Shown here piece after piece: positions 41,562-51,143 of a stretch of 64,000 bases of DNA (positions are counted from its first letter, which is position 1; every line of letters starts with the position of its first letter). This DNA is from CBDIHP01 sp965279195. Lineage in GTDB: Bacteria; Planctomycetota; Planctomycetia; Isosphaerales; Isosphaeraceae. The notes beneath the pieces were generated by a model. It was not told the DNA's origin, ran no database searches, and saw only the letters and a list, made by a program, of their open reading frames with translations. Both the position numbers and the translations under genes were made by a program. The stretch is taken from positions 186,001-250,000 of the forward strand of contig CBDIHP010000046.1 in assembly GCA_965279195.1 (NCBI GenBank), read 5' to 3'.

Positions 41562-42600
41562 GAGCGATTTCCTTTTGATTTTGGCGGTTGACTGGGATAT
41601 CCCTGGGTGTCAGGAGGACACCGGGGATGAAGGCCTATTCGATGGACCTGAGGGAGCGCGTGGTCGCCGCCTGCGAGGCGGGCGAATTGACCAGGGAGGA
41701 GATCGCCGGGCGGTTCTCGGTGAGCGTCTCCTGGATCCGCGCGCTGATGAAGCGGTGGCGCGAGGCCGGCACGATCGAGCCCAGGCCCCGGGGCGGGGGC
41801 AGGGTGCGTGCCTTCGACGCCGAGGCCGACGCTCGGCTCCGCCAGGCCGTCCGAGACGACTCCGACGCCACCCTCGAGCAACTCGCCGCGGCCGCCGGCG
41901 TCGCCTGCGGCCCCACGGTCGTGTTCCGGGCCCTGAAACGCCTGGGCATCACGCGTAAAAAAAGTCGCGGCGGGCGGCCGAGCAGGACCGTCCCGAGCTG
42001 AAGGAGCAGCGGCGGGCCTGGCGCGAGGAGTTCGCCGGGGTCGACCCGTCGCGGCTGGTCTTCCTCGACGAGACCGGCTGCACCACCGCCATGGACCGGA
42101 CCCACGGCCGGGCCCCCAGCGGCGTGCGGGTGGACGGCCCGGTGCCGCACGGACACTGGAAGGTCATCACCCTCACCGCCGCCGTGAGGCTGGGGGGCGT
42201 CCCCCAGCCCGCCTGCCTGGCCACAGACGGCGCCACCAACTCGGCCTGCTTCGAGACCTACATCGGCGACTGCCTGGCCCCGACCCTGCGGACGGGCGAC
42301 ATCGTGGTGATGGACAACCTCTCCTGCCACAAGTCGCCCGAGGTGCGTCGCCTGATCGAAGCGGCCGGCGCCCAGGTCCGCTACCTGCCCCCCTACAGCC
42401 CCGACCTCAACCCGATCGAGCCGCTGTTCTCGAAGTTCAAGGCGATCCTCCGCGAGCTGGCGGTCCGGACGGTCCCCGATCTCTTCGGCGCCATGGGCGA
42501 CGCCCTCCGCCGGATCACCCCGCAGGACATCGCCGGCTGGTTCCGCCATAGCGGCTACACCGCCACAGAGTCAACCGCCAGACTCATAGGGAAATCGCTC
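41562..42600 (+). mobile_element. Complete IS630-family insertion sequence
   Basis: A 1039-base element with 32-base terminal inverted repeats (41562-41593 and 42569-42600, 28 of 32 matching). Both start GAGCGATTTCC from the outside and end in TGGCGGTTGACT. It is flanked on both sides by TA (41560-41561 and 42601-42602), the target duplication of IS630/Tc1-mariner elements. It carries one transposase in two frames and appears intact. It lies next to a class B repeat. Confidence 0.92.
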
Positions 42601-42603
42601 TAG
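41627..42603 (+). CDS. IS630-family transposase, -1 frameshift at A7
   Basis: The first frame (41627-42001) gives a helix-turn-helix protein: YSMDLRERVVAACEAGELTR, then FSVSVSWIRALMKRWREAG, up to LGITRKK. At AAAAAAA-G (41957-41963) a -1 shift leads into KSRRAAEQDRPELKEQRRAW and the DDE catalytic domain: LVFLDETG (first Asp), VVMDNLSCHKS (second Asp) and PPYSPDLNPIEPLFSKFK (Glu). The fused protein has about 325 residues, normal for the family, so the shift is probably programmed. The stop TAG at 42601-42603 uses the target TA plus one host base. Confidence 0.88.
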
Positions 42604-42616
42604 CGGCGGGTCTCCC

Positions 42617-42800
42617 GCGCTGGGCGAGGGTCTCCCGACCCCGCCCCAAGCCCGGCCACACTCCACCACCAGATCGGGTCTCCAGACCCATCCGGAAAGG
42701 CCTCGCGACGCCGGGCCTCTGATTCCCGGGTCTGGAGACCCGCTCCCGAGGTACGGCGACTCGAGCTAGGGGGCGGGGTCGGGAGACCCTCGCCCATCGC
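42617..42800. repeat. Class B fold-back element, copy 2
   Basis: The outer arms are GCGCTGGGCGAGGGTCTCCC and its complement ending GAGACCCTCGCCCATCGC. The inner arms centre on GGGTCTCCAGACCC and GGGTCTGGAGACCC. The element is 184 bases and begins 16 bases behind the IS630 element. Confidence 0.8.
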
Positions 42801-43035
42801 AACCGACGGTAGTGGGCCCGTCCGGGCCGAATCGCCGAACGCGCGGGAATTCCGACGACCCCGACAAATCTTGACGACGTTTGACGCTCAGTCTTCCTAG
42901 AATCTACACAATCTCCGCCCGGGTCGCGGTCTCCGAAGCCCTGGGCGGCACGTTTGAAGACTCCATGACGACGCCCCCGCGTTTCGGGCCCGGGGCGGGA
43001 TCGGGATGAGGGTCGGGTTCGAGGGGGGATCGCGG
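42801..43035. other. Leader region of the CotH gene
   Basis: No coding frame is supported. Two TTGACG boxes (42871-42876 and 42881-42886) occur, the second with TACACA at 42905-42910 after 18 bases; this is a weak promoter candidate for the CotH gene. Confidence 0.3.
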
Positions 43036-45333
43036 ATGACTCGCAAGGCGAAGGCGTTGCTGCTGCTGTCGACAGTGACGGTGCTGGGCGTGGGGCTGAT
43101 CGCCGCCATGCCGAACCTCAATGCCCAGGGGCCGGGCTTCGGCCCGCCGGGCGGCGGCTTCGGGCCCCAGGGCCCGGGAGGTCCGGGCGGCCCCGGCGGG
43201 CCGGGAGGCTTCGGGCCGGGCATGTTCCTGGCCCCGGCCATCTTCCGGGTCGCCGACCTGGACGACGACGGCAAGCTCTCACCCGAGGAGGGGGCCAAGG
43301 CCGCCCGCAAGCTCGTCGCCGACGCCGACAAGGACAAGAAAGGTTCGATCGACGCCCAGGTGCTCGGCCGCGCGATCAACAAGAAGATCGGCCCGCCCCC
43401 CGGCCCCGACGGCCCCGGCCCCGAGGAGAACGACGGCGAGTTCGGCCCCGGTACCTTCTTCGCCCCCGGGATCCTCGACGCCGCCGATACGAATAAGGAC
43501 GGCAAGCTGAGCCCCGACGAGGCCGCCGACGCCGCCGAGACGTTCCTCCGCGACGCCGCCAGGATGCCCGTCGAGACCGACCAGCTCGCCCAGGCGATCA
43601 ATGAGAAACTCCCCCGGCCCGGCGGCATGGGAGGCCCCGGCGGGCCCGGCGGGCCGGGCGGCATGGGCGGCCCCGGAGGGCCGGCGAGGAAGCTCGTCAA
43701 GGACTTCGACGTCGACGGCAACGGCCGGCTCGACGCCGCCGAGCGCAAGCGGGCCCGCGAGCAGACCAGGCAGGCGGGCCAGGGCCGGCGCTTCGGGCCG
43801 CCCCCGGGCATGTTCGGCGGCGAGGAGGTCGAGACCTCCCCGGGCAAGAAGATGACCCCCGCCGACGTCCAAGCTTTCCCCGGCAAGTCGCTCTACGACA
43901 CTTCGATCGTCCGCACCCTCTTCCTCGACTTCGAGTCGAAGGACTGGGAGCAGGAGATGTCGGCCTTCTACAAGTCCGACGTCGAGGTCCCCGCGACCCT
44001 GACCGTGGACGGCAAGACCTACAAGGACGTCGGCGTGCACTTCCGGGGCATGTCGAGCTACTTCACCGTCCGGGAGGGGCAGAAGCGGTCGCTCAACATC
44101 TCGCTCGACCACGCCAACCCGGATCAACGCCTGCTCGGATACAAGACCCTGAACCTGTTGAACGCCCACGAGGACTCCAGCCTGCTGCACGCGGTCCTCT
44201 ACCTCGACATCGCCCGCCGCTACCTCCCCGCGCCGAAGGCGAACTTCGTCAAGGTGGTCATCAACGGCGAATACTGGGGCGTTTATACGAACGTCCAGCA
44301 GTTCGACAAGGTCTTCGCGGCCGAGAACTTCAAGGACGAGAAGGGCGTCGGGGCGAGGTGGAAGGTCCCCGGCAACCCGGGCGCCGACGGCGGCCTCCGC
44401 TATCTCGGCGAGGATCTCGCCCCCTACAAGCAGCGGTACGAGCTGAAGACCAAGGGCGAGAAGGCCTGGAAGGAACTGATCAAGTTCTGCAAGATCTTGA
44501 ATGAGACCCCGCCCGAGGAGCTGGAGAAGGCCCTGGGCCCGATCCTCGACATCGACGGCGCGCTCAAGTTCCTGGCGATGGAGGCCACCTTCATCAACGG
44601 CGACGGCTACTGGGTCCGCGCCAGCGACTACTCGATCTACCTCGACCCCAGGGGCAAGTTCCACATCCTGCCCCACGACACCAACGAGACCTTCGGCCTG
44701 CCGATGATGATGGGCCCGCCCGGCGGCGGCATGGGCGGCCGCGGCGGATTCGGCGGCATGGGCGGCCGCGGCGGCATGGGGGGCGGCCGCGGCGGATTCG
44801 GCCCCGGCGGGCCCGGCGGGGGTGGTCCGGGCGGACCCGGCGGTCCTCCCCAGGGGGGCGGGGCGTTCGCGAAGGACGGTCCGCAGGGCAAGCAGGGCGG
44901 GCCGTTCGGCAAGGCCCAGGGCAAGGGGATGATGGGATTCGGCGGTCCCGGCATGGGTGGCGGCAGCATCGACCTCGATCCGCTGGTCGGGATCAACGAC
45001 CCGTCCAAGCCGCTCCGCAGCAAGCTCCTGGCCGTGCCCGCGCTCAGGGCGAAGTACCTGGGCTACGTCAAGGAGCTGACCGAGACCTGGCTCGACTGGA
45101 AGAACCTCGGGCCGGTGGTGAAGGCGTATCATGATCTCATCGCCGAGGATGTGAAGGAGGACACCCGCAAGCTCTCCTCCTTCGAGGCCTTCGAGAAGGC
45201 TACCGCCGACAAGGCCCCCGAGGCCGCCAGGCCCGCCCGGGGCCGCCCCGAGCTGTCTCTCCGTGCCTTCGCCGACCAGCGCCGCGCCGCCCTGCTCAAG
45301 CGGCCCGAAGTGAGGGACGCCGGCAAGCCCTGA
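43036..45333 (+). CDS. Secreted CotH-family protein with EF-hands and Gly-rich segments
   Basis: A 765-residue exported protein with a signal peptide (LLLLSTVTVLGVGLIAAM). Next come a Gly/Pro-rich stretch and four EF-hand-like loops (DLDDDGKLSPEE, DADKDKKGSID, DTNKDGKLSPDE, DVDGNGRLDAAE). The CotH domain runs from about 290: HFRGMSSYFTVREGQKRSLN, INGEYWGVYTNVQQFDK, and ILPHDTNETFG as the acidic metal site. A Gly/Met/Arg insert of about 85 residues interrupts it after NETFG. CotH proteins are atypical secreted kinases in spore formers; activity here is inferred. GAGGGGGG eight bases upstream supports ATG 43036 over 43006. DUF4956 follows. Confidence 0.85.
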   Translation: MTRKAKALLLLSTVTVLGVGLIAAMPNLNAQGPGFGPPGGGFGPQGPGGPGGPGGPGGFGPGMFLAPAIFRVADLDDDGKLSPEEGAKAARKLVADADKDKKGSIDAQVLGRAINKKIGPPPGPDGPGPEENDGEFGPGTFFAPGILDAADTNKDGKLSPDEAADAAETFLRDAARMPVETDQLAQAINEKLPRPGGMGGPGGPGGPGGMGGPGGPARKLVKDFDVDGNGRLDAAERKRAREQTRQAGQGRRFGPPPGMFGGEEVETSPGKKMTPADVQAFPGKSLYDTSIVRTLFLDFESKDWEQEMSAFYKSDVEVPATLTVDGKTYKDVGVHFRGMSSYFTVREGQKRSLNISLDHANPDQRLLGYKTLNLLNAHEDSSLLHAVLYLDIARRYLPAPKANFVKVVINGEYWGVYTNVQQFDKVFAAENFKDEKGVGARWKVPGNPGADGGLRYLGEDLAPYKQRYELKTKGEKAWKELIKFCKILNETPPEELEKALGPILDIDGALKFLAMEATFINGDGYWVRASDYSIYLDPRGKFHILPHDTNETFGLPMMMGPPGGGMGGRGGFGGMGGRGGMGGGRGGFGPGGPGGGGPGGPGGPPQGGGAFAKDGPQGKQGGPFGKAQGKGMMGFGGPGMGGGSIDLDPLVGINDPSKPLRSKLLAVPALRAKYLGYVKELTETWLDWKNLGPVVKAYHDLIAEDVKEDTRKLSSFEAFEKATADKAPEAARPARGRPELSLRAFADQRRAALLKRPEVRDAGKP

Positions 45334-45374
45334 TACCCGTCCGGGCAAGCTCCAGGTGCTGGGCGAGTGTCGAA

Positions 45375-45550
45375 AGCGGTGGGCGCGGGTCTCTAGACCC
45401 CGCCCCAACCGCCGCCTCGCCGTACCGCAACACCGGGTCTCCAGACCCATTTCGAGAATGCGGAGCCCTGGATTTCCAGGTCGGGAGACACGCTCCTGTG
45501 GTGCGTCATCTCAGGGCAAGGGCGGGGTCTGGAGACCCTCGCCCAGCGCC
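45375..45550. repeat. Class B fold-back element, copy 3
   Basis: The left part GGGCGCGGGTCTCTAGACCC and the right end GGTCTGGAGACCCTCGCCCA plus GCGC enclose inner arms CACCGGGTCTCCAGACCCAT and a diverged partner. It lies between CotH and DUF4956. A partial second left end (GCTGGGCGAG) precedes it at 45359. Confidence 0.7.
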
Positions 45551-45682
45551 TCCGACCCGCGCCTGGCGTCCCCGACCCGCGCCCGGCGTGAGGGGGTTCG
45601 TGGGTTCCCTGGTCGAACATACAACATATCTCCCCATCGACAACTCCCTTTCCCAACGATCCCGACCGAGGACCCCGCGTCC

Positions 45683-46357
45683 ATGCCCGAATGGCTGACC
45701 TCGTCGTTCTCCGCCACGCCCGCCGTGCCGCTCGCCCTGCTCGCCTGGCGGGTGGGGTTCGCCATGCTCCTCGGCGCCGGCGTGGCCCTGATTTATCGAT
45801 GGGCGAGGCGCGGTGAGGTGGTCTCGCCCACATTCGTCACCACGTTGATCCTCCTCGCCACCGTCATCGCCATGGCCACCCAGGTCATCGGCGACAACGT
45901 GGCCAGGGCCTTCAGCCTCGTCGGGGCCCTCTCCGTCGTGCGGTTCCGCACGGTGGTCAAGGACACCCAGGACACCGCCTTCGTGATCTTCGCCGTGGTC
46001 GTCGGTATGGCGTCGGGGGCCAATCAACTGGTCGTCGGCCTTGTGGGCGTCGGCGTGATCGGCGTGGCGGCGATCCTGCTGTGGCCGAGGCGGCGCGGTG
46101 ACGGCTGGGCATCGGGCGAGTCGATCCTGTCGTTCCGGGTCACCGCCGACGGCAAGGCCCAGGAGACCTTGCAGGCCATCCTCGAACGCTCGCTCGACCG
46201 GGTGATCCTGGTCTCCGTCGGGATGGCCAAGCAGCGCACCTGCCTGGACCTGAAGTACAAGGTCCGCTTCCGGGGGGACCACCGGCCCACGCACCTGGTC
46301 TCCGAACTGAACCTGATCGAGGGGATCTCCGACGTCGAACTGAAGCGGGAAGACTGA
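45683..46357 (+). CDS. DUF4956 membrane protein
   Basis: A 224-residue protein with about four membrane segments in the first 140 residues and a soluble C-terminal domain (ILSFRVTADGKAQETLQAIL to the end). The family mark is the stretch RAFSLVGALSVVRFRTVVKD with TQDTAFVIFAVVVGMASG. DUF4956 genes are repeatedly found with CotH and VTC (polyphosphate polymerase) genes; here CotH is the upstream neighbour and no VTC gene is present. Its role is unknown. Confidence 0.85.
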   Translation: MPEWLTSSFSATPAVPLALLAWRVGFAMLLGAGVALIYRWARRGEVVSPTFVTTLILLATVIAMATQVIGDNVARAFSLVGALSVVRFRTVVKDTQDTAFVIFAVVVGMASGANQLVVGLVGVGVIGVAAILLWPRRRGDGWASGESILSFRVTADGKAQETLQAILERSLDRVILVSVGMAKQRTCLDLKYKVRFRGDHRPTHLVSELNLIEGISDVELKRED

Positions 46358-46480
46358 ACCGCCCTCGAACTGTCGGCCCGATTCGGTCACAATCGGACCG
46401 GGCCCACCGAGGATCCCCCGCGCGCCGGCGAATGGGCGTGCGCGGCGGAGATCGTCGACGGTCCCGGGGACCGCGCCCGG

Positions 46481-47263
46481 ATGATTTCCGCCCTGATCGA
46501 CCGCCTCGAAACCGTCGGCCACTTCGTCCAGTTCGCCTGGCGGACGACCCTGGCCATGCCCCGGGCGCTGGCATCGCGGCCGATGGGCGTGCTGCACCAG
46601 TTCGAACGGGTCGCGCTCGGCGGCGTGCCGATCATCCTGGCCGCCGGGGCGAGCATCGGCCTGGTGACCTGGATCCAGACCCGCCGGCTGCTGGTGACCT
46701 ACGGCGTCGAGGCGACCTTGCCGAGCGTCCTGGCCGTGGCCGTGCTGGTCGAGACCGGCCCGATGCTCGCCAGCCTGCTGGTCGCCGGCCGCATGGGCGC
46801 GGGGCTGGCGGCCGAGTTCGGGTCGATGAAGCTCGCCGAGGAGGTCGACGCCCACGAGATCCTCGGCGCGCCGATCCTGCCGGCGCTCGTGGCCCCTCGC
46901 GTGCTCGCATGTACGCTCGCCGTTCCGTTGCTGACGATCCTCCTGGACGCCTGCGCCATCCTCGGCGGGATGGCGGCCGAGCTCTCCGGCGGCACGCTCA
47001 CTCTCGAAATCTACTCGCTCCGGACCCTGGATTTCCTCCGGCTCTCCGACATCATCCCCTCGACCCTGAAGACCGCCGTCTTCGGCTGGGCCGTCGGCCT
47101 GATCGCCTGCTGGACCGGCCTGGAGGCCGACCGGTCGACCGAGTCCGTCGGCCGCGCGGCCACCCTCGGCGTCGTCCGCGCCATGATCGCCGTATTTCTT
47201 GCGAATGTGTTCATTGTGCCAATTCTTCAAATAGTCACGCGTAGTGTTGGCTGGTCCTCGTAG
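46481..47263 (+). CDS. MlaE-type ABC permease (lipid transport)
   Basis: A 260-residue permease with five to six membrane segments and the MlaE marks VETGPMLASLLVAGRMGAGL, FGSMKLAEEVDAHEILG and ILPALVAPRVLACTLAVPLL. MlaE permeases, with an MlaF ATPase and an MCE-domain MlaD, move phospholipids between the membranes of diderm bacteria. Neither partner is in the window, so this is an orphan permease. The last codons are AT-richer than the rest, and a decayed gene overlaps its 3' end on the other strand. Confidence 0.88.
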   Translation: MISALIDRLETVGHFVQFAWRTTLAMPRALASRPMGVLHQFERVALGGVPIILAAGASIGLVTWIQTRRLLVTYGVEATLPSVLAVAVLVETGPMLASLLVAGRMGAGLAAEFGSMKLAEEVDAHEILGAPILPALVAPRVLACTLAVPLLTILLDACAILGGMAAELSGGTLTLEIYSLRTLDFLRLSDIIPSTLKTAVFGWAVGLIACWTGLEADRSTESVGRAATLGVVRAMIAVFLANVFIVPILQIVTRSVGWSS

Positions 47264-47541
47264 GGGGCGCCGGGACGCGTACCCGCGTCCCACCGCACCA
47301 TCGGGTCACGGATGTCCGTCCCGATCGCCCGCGCGGCCGCGACCCGGCCCGCCACGAACGCATCCAGCTCCGCCTGGTCCTCATCCGGCCAGGCCACGCC
47401 CGCGCCCGGGAGCTCGTGCCTGAACGTATTCGCACGCGAGCGAACCTTCCCCTCCGCCGAGTTCGGCCCCATGCCCTTGCCCGCCTTCTCCCGGTTCGCC
47501 TTCGTCCTCGCGTCGACCTGTCGCATCGCCCCGTCCCCCAT
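47227..47541 (-). pseudogene. Truncated gene of the 'N-K-x-GP-x-T-x-EGK' type hypothetical family
   Basis: A frame of about 104 residues begins RQVDARTKANREKAGKGMGP, then NSAEGKVRSRANTFRHELPG and AWPDEDQAELDAFVAG. This resembles the start of a planctomycete family typically reading NRANAQKSTGPRTPEGKARS and a few hundred residues long. After about 75 residues the match stops, and the frame ends inside the 3' end of the mlaE-like gene. It is most likely a fragment left after rearrangement. The recognition of the family is from memory of its pattern. Confidence 0.5.
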
Positions 47542-47676
47542 CCGGGACCGCCCGGAGTGGGAGGTCACGCCTGATGGGTTGAGAACGCGGCCCGCAACCG
47601 GCGGGGAAATTTCGGGCATTTTCTCCGGCTTGGCCGCCCGCGACGATTGTGCGGATCAATCCGGCGCACGGCCCCC

Positions 47677-47735
47677 TGTAGGGTGTGGTGCCTCGCGGAC
47701 AATCGTCCGCGACCACCGCACCGACGGGAGCGGAC
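47677..47735. repeat. Class C hairpin repeat, copy 1
   Basis: GTAGGGTGTGGTGCC then CGCGGAC-aatc-GTCCGCG and ACCACCGCACC: a nested hairpin. CCACCGCACCGACGGG plus GCGGACGAC is shared almost exactly with 26.95 kb behind the zinc-ribbon gene. Confidence 0.6.
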
Positions 47736-47801
47736 GACTCGAAAAACCCGGTAGGCCAGAGGAGACCAGCTCGCAGTGACCGCCATTTGAATCTGCAGCC
47801 G

Positions 47802-48623
47802 TTAGCTTCGACCACCTTCCTTGCGGCCATCCGAATGGAGAAGGATGAATTGCTGATTCCGGAATTGGCCGAATCTCAGCTCCAATTTCGGCGAGATTCT
47901 CCGTCCTCGTAATTGAAGGGCATCGAGATCAGAAGGGCCATTCGTTGGGAGATGCAGCAGTCCGTTCGACTCCACTTCCGCCTCGGACCAACTCGACCGA
48001 TCGACGAAAACGGAACCAATAATCATTTGATTTCCTGGTGGTCCGTAGATGCCGGCCAGGATCCCGGGGCTCCGTTCGGGGATGGATTCCCGCTCGGCGA
48101 GTCGACAGGCTAACTGCCACCAACGGTCGATCCTGCGCAGGATGTCGCCATCCTTCGGCGGCTCATCGGGATTGAAACCTGGACGGTCATCTTCTTCAAA
48201 GTAGCGTTCATTGATTCGTACAAATACGATGGGAAAGTGCTTCTTCGCCCCGAGTACCTCCTTGAGTTCGGAGAGATTGAGTTCCGGCATCATGGGGCGT
48301 TCTGAGAACCGAGCCGTGACAATAGGCGGGCGGAAACGCCACTCCTTGTGGCCTTCCGAGACATTGCATTTTGTCCGCAGGGCCGAGATCAAGGCGGTTT
48401 CAACCGCGAGCGCCGTCTCCGCACTACCGAAGGGACCTGCAATCTCCAGCGTGAAGTCGCCGCGCTGGAGCCGCTTCTCAAGCTCGACGTTATGGGTCCG
48501 GCTGATGTGCGAGAATGCGCGTTTCTGAGACTGCCCATACCCGATATAGAGCGGGGTCCCCGAACGATCCCGAAAGAGATAAACGAAGTGTTTCCTTTCA
48601 ATCTCGGGCCTCGGAGCCGCCAT
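47802..48623 (-). CDS. GIY-YIG domain protein, lower-GC island
   Basis: A 273-residue protein. The first 90 residues are a GIY-YIG nuclease-like domain: KHFVYLFRDRSGTPLYIGYG with Tyr15 and the YIG at 26-28, Arg35 in QKRAFSHI, and a late Glu in SAETALAVETALISAL. The closest by eye are LEM-3-like GIY-YIG domains. The rest (about 100-273) is not recognised. It probably cuts or nicks DNA. Codon use is noticeably richer in A and T than in neighbouring genes, and hairpin repeats flank it, which points to recent transfer. The ATG at 48623 begins the domain. Confidence 0.7.
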   Translation of the reverse strand: MAAPRPEIERKHFVYLFRDRSGTPLYIGYGQSQKRAFSHISRTHNVELEKRLQRGDFTLEIAGPFGSAETALAVETALISALRTKCNVSEGHKEWRFRPPIVTARFSERPMMPELNLSELKEVLGAKKHFPIVFVRINERYFEEDDRPGFNPDEPPKDGDILRRIDRWWQLACRLAERESIPERSPGILAGIYGPPGNQMIIGSVFVDRSSWSEAEVESNGLLHLPTNGPSDLDALQLRGRRISPKLELRFGQFRNQQFILLHSDGRKEGGRS

Positions 48624-48681
48624 CGGCAGATCCTCGCGTTGAATGGAAATCGAAGTGCGGGCGACTCGTCGCGGCCTTCGC

Positions 48682-48737
48682 GGTCGTGGGTGTGGTGGAG
48701 GCGGACGTCCGTCCGCCTGGCACCACACCCTACGGGT
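48682..48737. repeat. Class C hairpin repeat, copy 2
   Basis: GGGTGTGGTG, GGCGGAC-gtcc-GTCCGCC and CACCACACCCTAC form one strong hairpin. It lies upstream of the GIY-YIG gene and in inverse orientation to copy 1. Confidence 0.65.
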
Positions 48738-48803
48738 CGGGTCGTTCCTGATCCCCGTGCGGTGGACGCGGGCCGCGAAGGCCGGGTCGCAGCGCACCTG
48801 CGG

Positions 48804-50102
<1,299 letters not shown>

Positions 50103-50205
50103 GGGCGGTGGGCTTCTGAAATTGGAGGACGAATTGAGGTCAACGGGGATGATTAAGAGCGAGCGCGTCCATGATGGAAGGCGAGGATGACGCTTCGGTG
50201 GTTGT

Positions 50206-51006
50206 CTACAGCCCGGTCGCCAGTTCCTTGACGAAGTTTCCGATGGACCGGATGACCTCGGCGCGGTCCTGCTCGCCGATGCCGGCGAGGCGTCGGACGA
50301 TGGCGCTGCCGACGATGACGCCGTCGGCGACGGCGGCGACCTGCTTCACCTGGGCGGCGTCGCTGATGCCGAAGCCGACGCAGATCGGGAGCTTCGTCTG
50401 GGTCCGGAGCCAGGCCACCTCGGTGGCGAGCTGGGCGGGAAGCTCCTTGCGCTCGCCGGTGATGCCGGCGACGGAGACGTAGTAGATGAAGCCGGTAGTC
50501 GTCCGGGCAATGGCGATCGCACGCTCACGGGGGGTGGTCGGCGTGATGAGCTGGATCAGCCGCAGGCCCTTCGCGGAGGCGGCCTGGAGCAGGGGGGCGG
50601 CCTCCTCCACGGGGAGGTCGGGTACGATCAGGCCGTCGAACCCGGAGGAGGCGGCGTCGTCGAGGAAGCTCGCAATCCCCCGGCGGTGGATGATGGCGAA
50701 CGACACCATGGCGACGAGCGGGCAGGCCACGCCGGAGTCGCGCAGGGACTTGATGGTCTCGAAAATCTTCGGCAGTTTGACGCCCCCCTGGAGGGCGCGG
50801 GTGTAGCTGGCGGAGACGACGGGGCCGTCGGCGATGGGGTCGGAGTAGGGGATGCCGACCTCGATCAGGTGGGCGCCGCCGGCCGCGAGTTCCCGGATCA
50901 GGGACGCCGTCGTCGGCAGGTCGGGGTCGCCCGCCGTGATGAACGGCATCAGGGCGCGTTGATCCTCCTGGCGGAGGCGTTCGAACAGGGCGTCGATCCG
51001 GTTCAT
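50206..51006 (-). CDS. trpA: Tryptophan synthase alpha subunit
   Basis: A 266-residue TIM barrel that splits indole-glycerol phosphate to indole. Glu49 (HLIEVGIPYSDPIADGP) and Asp60 in the same stretch are the catalytic pair, and VGFGISDAAQVKQVA with VGSAIVRRL forms the phosphate site. Length is normal. It follows trpB on the same strand after 137 bases, with a class D repeat in the gap, so the usual tight trpBA coupling is relaxed here. Confidence 0.96.
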   Translation of the reverse strand: MNRIDALFERLRQEDQRALMPFITAGDPDLPTTASLIRELAAGGAHLIEVGIPYSDPIADGPVVSASYTRALQGGVKLPKIFETIKSLRDSGVACPLVAMVSFAIIHRRGIASFLDDAASSGFDGLIVPDLPVEEAAPLLQAASAKGLRLIQLITPTTPRERAIAIARTTTGFIYYVSVAGITGERKELPAQLATEVAWLRTQTKLPICVGFGISDAAQVKQVAAVADGVIVGSAIVRRLAGIGEQDRAEVIRSIGNFVKELATGL

Positions 51007-51040
51007 GGACGGCGGGCTTTCTCTCTCAGGGCGGGGATGA

Positions 51041-51138
51041 AGAATGGGTGATGGGTGATGGGTGACGGGTCATCGGAGGGGAAGCGAGGCCGGCTCGGGC
51101 CGTTTCCCGTCACCCATGATCCATCAATCATCACCCAT
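51041..51138. repeat. Class D repeat, copy 2
   Basis: The left side is a tandem of TGGGTGA heptamers (ATGGGTGATGGGTGATGGGT), the right side CCCGTCACCCATGATCCATC and ATCACCCATCC. The arms are complementary. It lies between trpB and trpA, as copy 1 lies between uppS and cdsA. Confidence 0.7.
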
Positions 51139-51143
51139 CCGAA

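Noticed and set aside
42871..42903. TTGACG at 42871 with TAGAAT at 42898 as the CotH promoter
   Set aside because: The spacer is 21 bases from the first box and 11 from the second, both outside the workable range.
47677..48737. Class C repeats as terminal inverted repeats of a transposon carrying the GIY-YIG gene
   Set aside because: Each copy is a complete hairpin on its own, parts recur at 26.95 kb without the gene, and no target duplication was found. They look like independent repeats.
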